Positions 61,188-64,000 of a DNA stretch of 64,000 bases are shown piece after piece; the stretch's first letter is position 1; every line of letters begins with the position of its first letter. This stretch comes from Candidatus Parvarchaeota archaeon UBA446 (GTDB lineage: Archaea; Nanobdellota; Nanobdellia; Parvarchaeales; Parvarchaeaceae): positions 1-64,000 of the forward strand of contig DARG01000020.1 in assembly GCA_002503215.1 (NCBI GenBank). Reading direction: 5' to 3'. Below the pieces are notes generated by a model that saw only the letters and a list, made by a program, of their open reading frames with translations, did no database searches and had not been told where the DNA came from. The translations under genes and the position numbers were made by a program.

Positions 61188-64000
61188 TTAATTTGGATTT
61201 CCATTTATATAACCTGAAGTTTCTACTGGCATTATACCGTTTGGAGGGTATGCTCTTACAACTGCCCATTGTATATATTGGTAAGTGTATCCTCCTCCTG
61301 ATCCAGCGGCTATCATCATAGTAGGATAATTAAATACTGAAGGAATAACACCTTCCATATTTATTGGGATATTCAAACTACTAAATTCGGATACAGGATA
61401 TACTTCACTAAAATTGAACGCTCCTGCCTCTGCAAAAGTACTATTGACTATTGTTAGTCTTTCAATGTAATTTTGTGGAGTTATGCTGGGAAGATTATTT
61501 ACTGTCGAGATTATTTTATCATTTACATTATCCAATATAGCAGGTATATACTTACCGGAGCAGTTCATCCCTACTTCCTCCAGCATAAGCATTACTGAAT
61601 CTCCCAAAGCCAAATTACCTCCTCCACATGTTACTACGGGCGGACCTGTCAACGAGCTAGGATTCCCAAACAGTGATAATATCTCCCCATCTGAAGGACC
61701 TTCACTAAACTTCCAAGAATATTCTGCTATCACAGGTTCTTCTACTAAGGGATTTGGAGGAGTGATATGCGTCCCTTCACCGCCAGTGTCATTTATCATC
61801 TCTATACCCTCGTTTGTAGCTAATGGTGTGAAACTGCCGGAAGTCACTGCCTCGGTCCATCCGTCAAAACCCATTCCATTTACGAAGTTTCCATACTCCA
61901 AAAAAACGTTTTTACCATTATCATATTCTCCATATGTAGAAGATAACTGAGGGGCTTCTCCGTCATTTGTATTATTAAACAAACTTACATTAGGAAGTGA
62001 AAATCCAACGAAAACTATATACGATTCTCTAGGCTGTATACTGCCAGTCTTAATCCAGTAATTTGTAGAAGTACTAGCAGAGGACACCCCTTTAAACTGT
62101 ATACTTCCAGTAACAGTAGGAGCGTTGTGTCCGTTCTGTTGACTGACGTTTCCTGATAGTAAATACCATGCAATCAAACCAGAATTAGTTAGAGGAGAAG
62201 CTGCTAATCCTTTATCATAAAGTGAAGCCACTTTTGAAGGTGTAAACACTTGATTGTAGAACTGCACGTTTGATATAGAGCCTATAAAATTATATTCTGG
62301 TGAACTGGTATCTGTGCCAACCCATCCGGAATGGCCTGTCCCTATGGACCAATAAGTTGGACTACATGCTTGTGGAGTTCCACTCGCAGATGCTATTTCA
62401 TTTCCATTTACATAAAGTATTTGTTCCGTTGGAGTTTGTGTTATCGTTACTTCTGTCCATTTACCATTTGCAACAAAGTAATTTGTATCGAAAGGTTCGC
62501 TACCTATCCAATCTCCTCCCGCTATATCACCATTTTTATTTACAAATATAGTTGGAGAATAACATCCCGAACTTCCGGGATTAGCACTGTTACCATTACC
62601 TATTATAACACCTTGGCCAGTTGTTTTGAACCATACACTTATAGTGAAAGAGGTTCCCATATTGTAAGGATAGTTCTCGGGAAGAACCGCGTAAGCACTG
62701 CCATTAAAGTATGCTATATCTCCAGATTGAAGCCATGAAGATATAGTACTTCCGCTCGGAGAAAAGAATTCAACGTTATTTAAGCTGCTATTCTCAAAAT
62801 TTTTATATAAAAATGAGTCTATAGATAGATTTTGCTGAAAAACTGAGGGAGTAGCTACATTCTGTTGGTTAGTTATTGAGACTGGGACAAAGTTAGTTAT
62901 TCCTTTTGGTATAGCAGCTACAGCCTCCCAGTATGTTTGATTAGCCAAGTTTGATTGATTCGAAAAAACAGTTATGTTATATAAACCGGGCGACATTGGT
63001 TTTTGATATGACAAGCTAGCAGAACCCAATTGAGACACTATGGTTCCATTTATCATTAAACCTATGTGACTGCTTTTTATTCCAAAAGCCGTTATGTTCA
63101 TTGTTGTACTGTCTGCTATCCCATTATTTCCGTCTTTAACACCATTTACAAAAACAACTATTTGAGGTTGTACACTTCCAATGGTTACAGAAGGCATTAC
63201 CCCATTTGGAGGATAAGCACGCGTGCGAATCCATTGATAAAATGAATTAACTGCAGCCCCACCACCTGTCGAATAATCACTAAGTGATATATATAGAGGT
63301 TTTGGAGGTACATCTGTAGTAGTTGTACTAACAGAGCCGTCGTTTACATATGTTCCTACTGTTGAATCGGAAACGAACACGGAATAGATATTAAGATTAC
63401 TATTTGAGGATATAGAATTAAGATATGTATAAGCTCCATTTAGAACAGACATTGCTTGGATTATATTACCTACATTATCTTTTCCAGCACTCCAACCAAC
63501 AATGGTATCTCCAGAACTACCACCGTTATCCCATACCTGATATACTGAGTTTGAAATACTTGCACCTATAAGACCCCTCTCGTTGGTTGTGCTCTCATCG
63601 CCTTGATTGATTAAACCTTGAAGAATAATGTTATTACCTACTACTGCGTTAACTGAATTGACGTAAGCACCGCCTGCAGCTGCTCCGCTAGGCAGTGAAA
63701 TTGTTAAACCATCATCAACTTTTATGCTATATGATGACGTAGAAGAACTTGTCCACTGTGAACTTAATGCAGTTCCTGCGAAATTATCATAGAAGTTGAA
63801 TACATTTGCTCCATCGTCGTATTCTGCATATGTACTAGATAACTGAGGGGCTTCACCGTCATTTGTCGTATTAAAAAGGTTAGTTGATTTTGAAGCAAAA
63901 CCAAGGTATACTGTCTCGGAAGAATGTGCAAGTATCCCGGAAATTTTGAGCCAATATATCGTACTTGCAGCCGTATTTGAATTCCCAGATTCCAACCATG
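61188..64000 (-). CDS. large surface protein with DUF2341-like and LamG-like modules (partial, 5' end outside window)
   Basis: The frame continues past the window edge, so the N terminus is missing; at least 935 residues are visible. Two similar modules begin with NDGEAPQLSSTY[AG]EYD[DN]G and end with RAYPPNG[VI]MP (DNA about 63200-63870 and 61200-61960). The EAPQLSSTY motif occurs in DUF2341-type surface proteins of archaea. Between them is a LamG/concanavalin A-like domain (AYFNGSAYAVLPENYPYNMG, ISVWFKTTG, GKWTEVTITQ, LYVNGNEIAS, YNFIGSISNVQFYNQ), a likely sugar-binding jelly roll. Its composition is Ser/Asn/Thr-rich with few charges, matching the surface operon proteins. No sortase or membrane anchor at the C terminus. 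Carbohydrate binding is inferred. Confidence 0.82.
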   Translation of the reverse strand, partial: WLESGNSNTAASTIYWLKISGILAHSSETVYLGFASKSTNLFNTTNDGEAPQLSSTYAEYDDGANVFNFYDNFAGTALSSQWTSSSTSSYSIKVDDGLTISLPSGAAAGGAYVNSVNAVVGNNIILQGLINQGDESTTNERGLIGASISNSVYQVWDNGGSSGDTIVGWSAGKDNVGNIIQAMSVLNGAYTYLNSISSNSNLNIYSVFVSDSTVGTYVNDGSVSTTTTDVPPKPLYISLSDYSTGGGAAVNSFYQWIRTRAYPPNGVMPSVTIGSVQPQIVVFVNGVKDGNNGIADSTTMNITAFGIKSSHIGLMINGTIVSQLGSASLSYQKPMSPGLYNITVFSNQSNLANQTYWEAVAAIPKGITNFVPVSITNQQNVATPSVFQQNLSIDSFLYKNFENSSLNNVEFFSPSGSTISSWLQSGDIAYFNGSAYAVLPENYPYNMGTSFTISVWFKTTGQGVIIGNGNSANPGSSGCYSPTIFVNKNGDIAGGDWIGSEPFDTNYFVANGKWTEVTITQTPTEQILYVNGNEIASASGTPQACSPTYWSIGTGHSGWVGTDTSSPEYNFIGSISNVQFYNQVFTPSKVASLYDKGLAASPLTNSGLIAWYLLSGNVSQQNGHNAPTVTGSIQFKGVSSASTSTNYWIKTGSIQPRESYIVFVGFSLPNVSLFNNTNDGEAPQLSSTYGEYDNGKNVFLEYGNFVNGMGFDGWTEAVTSGSFTPLATNEGIEMINDTGGEGTHITPPNPLVEEPVIAEYSWKFSEGPSDGEILSLFGNPSSLTGPPVVTCGGGNLALGDSVMLMLEEVGMNCSGKYIPAILDNVNDKIISTVNNLPSITPQNYIERLTIVNSTFAEAGAFNFSEVYPVSEFSSLNIPINMEGVIPSVFNYPTMMIAAGSGGGYTYQYIQWAVVRAYPPNGIMPVETSGYINGNPN
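61200..63870 (-). repeat. duplicated DUF2341-like module flanking a LamG-like domain
   Basis: Copies at about 61200-61960 and 63200-63870 encode the same module start (EAPQLSSTY) and end (RAYPPNG). At the DNA level, AGATAACTGAGGGGCTTC and nearby CCGTCATTTGT occur in both (near 61939 and 63838). This suggests fairly recent duplication within one gene. Confidence 0.65.

Noticed and set aside
1-64000. CRISPR arrays, insertion sequences, integrases, att sites, rRNA genes
   Set aside because: I saw no regularly spaced direct repeats, transposase or integrase motifs or rRNA sequence. The tRNA genes have no adjacent integrase or partial tRNA copy.

Overview
The window is a gene-dense, AT-rich piece of an archaeal chromosome, most consistent with a small-genome DPANN archaeon of the ARMAN type (Parvarchaeota or Micrarchaeota). 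Archaeal identity rests on S8e, S4e, L19e and L32e, aRF1, aIF2-alpha, Nop10, Rpp29, EndA, archaeal CCA-adding enzyme, LonB, SecY next to DUF106, and leaderless genes with TATA boxes 25-30 bases upstream. Genes often overlap by 1-41 bases. The species assignment is inference. No insertion sequence, integrase, CRISPR array or rRNA gene was seen, and no stretch over 300 bases lacks a feature.

Left part (1-16400): a short adenylate-forming enzyme, a dUTPase-type enzyme, a tiny very basic protein, S8e, an MMPL membrane protein and a spermidine-synthase-like protein. An overlapping RNA-processing set follows (RtcB ligase, archease, ThiI). Then come DNA repair genes (Ogg, alkyltransferase), a RIO kinase, LonB, a PRC-barrel protein, ADP-forming acyl-CoA synthetase, a membrane-anchored Holliday-junction-resolvase-related endonuclease and an adenosine-specific kinase, with two tRNAs.

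Centre (16432-33271): one 16.8-kb leftward transcription unit of six cell-surface genes, headed by a clear TATA box. Three proteins begin with archaellin/pilin-like class III signal sequences and one is a 3011-residue Cys- and Asn-rich giant with C-terminal ESGLPSG-type repeats. This is the best candidate for an undescribed surface organelle or cell-contact system.

Right-centre (33300-49800): CCA-adding enzyme with tRNA-Asn directly behind it, an Lhr-type helicase, a metallo-beta-lactamase-fold protein, a probable C/D-box guide RNA, an APC transporter, an IMPDH/GMP-reductase-family enzyme with CBS domains, methyltransferase, AdoMet synthetase, aRF1 with an unusual NIKD motif, EndA, aIF2-alpha, Nop10 and NreA. 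RtcB, archease, EndA, CCA enzyme, ThiI and Rpp29 make the window rich in tRNA maturation genes.

Right part (49044-61156): a leftward ribosomal protein and secretion operon in the order L3, L4, L23, Rpp29, S17, L14, L24, S4e, L5, S14, S8, L6, L32e, L19e, L18, S5, L30, L15, SecY, DUF106. The usual L2-S19-L22-S3-L29 block is absent between L23 and Rpp29. Pyruvate kinase and a large surface protein with DUF2341-like and LamG-like modules, cut by the window end, lie upstream.
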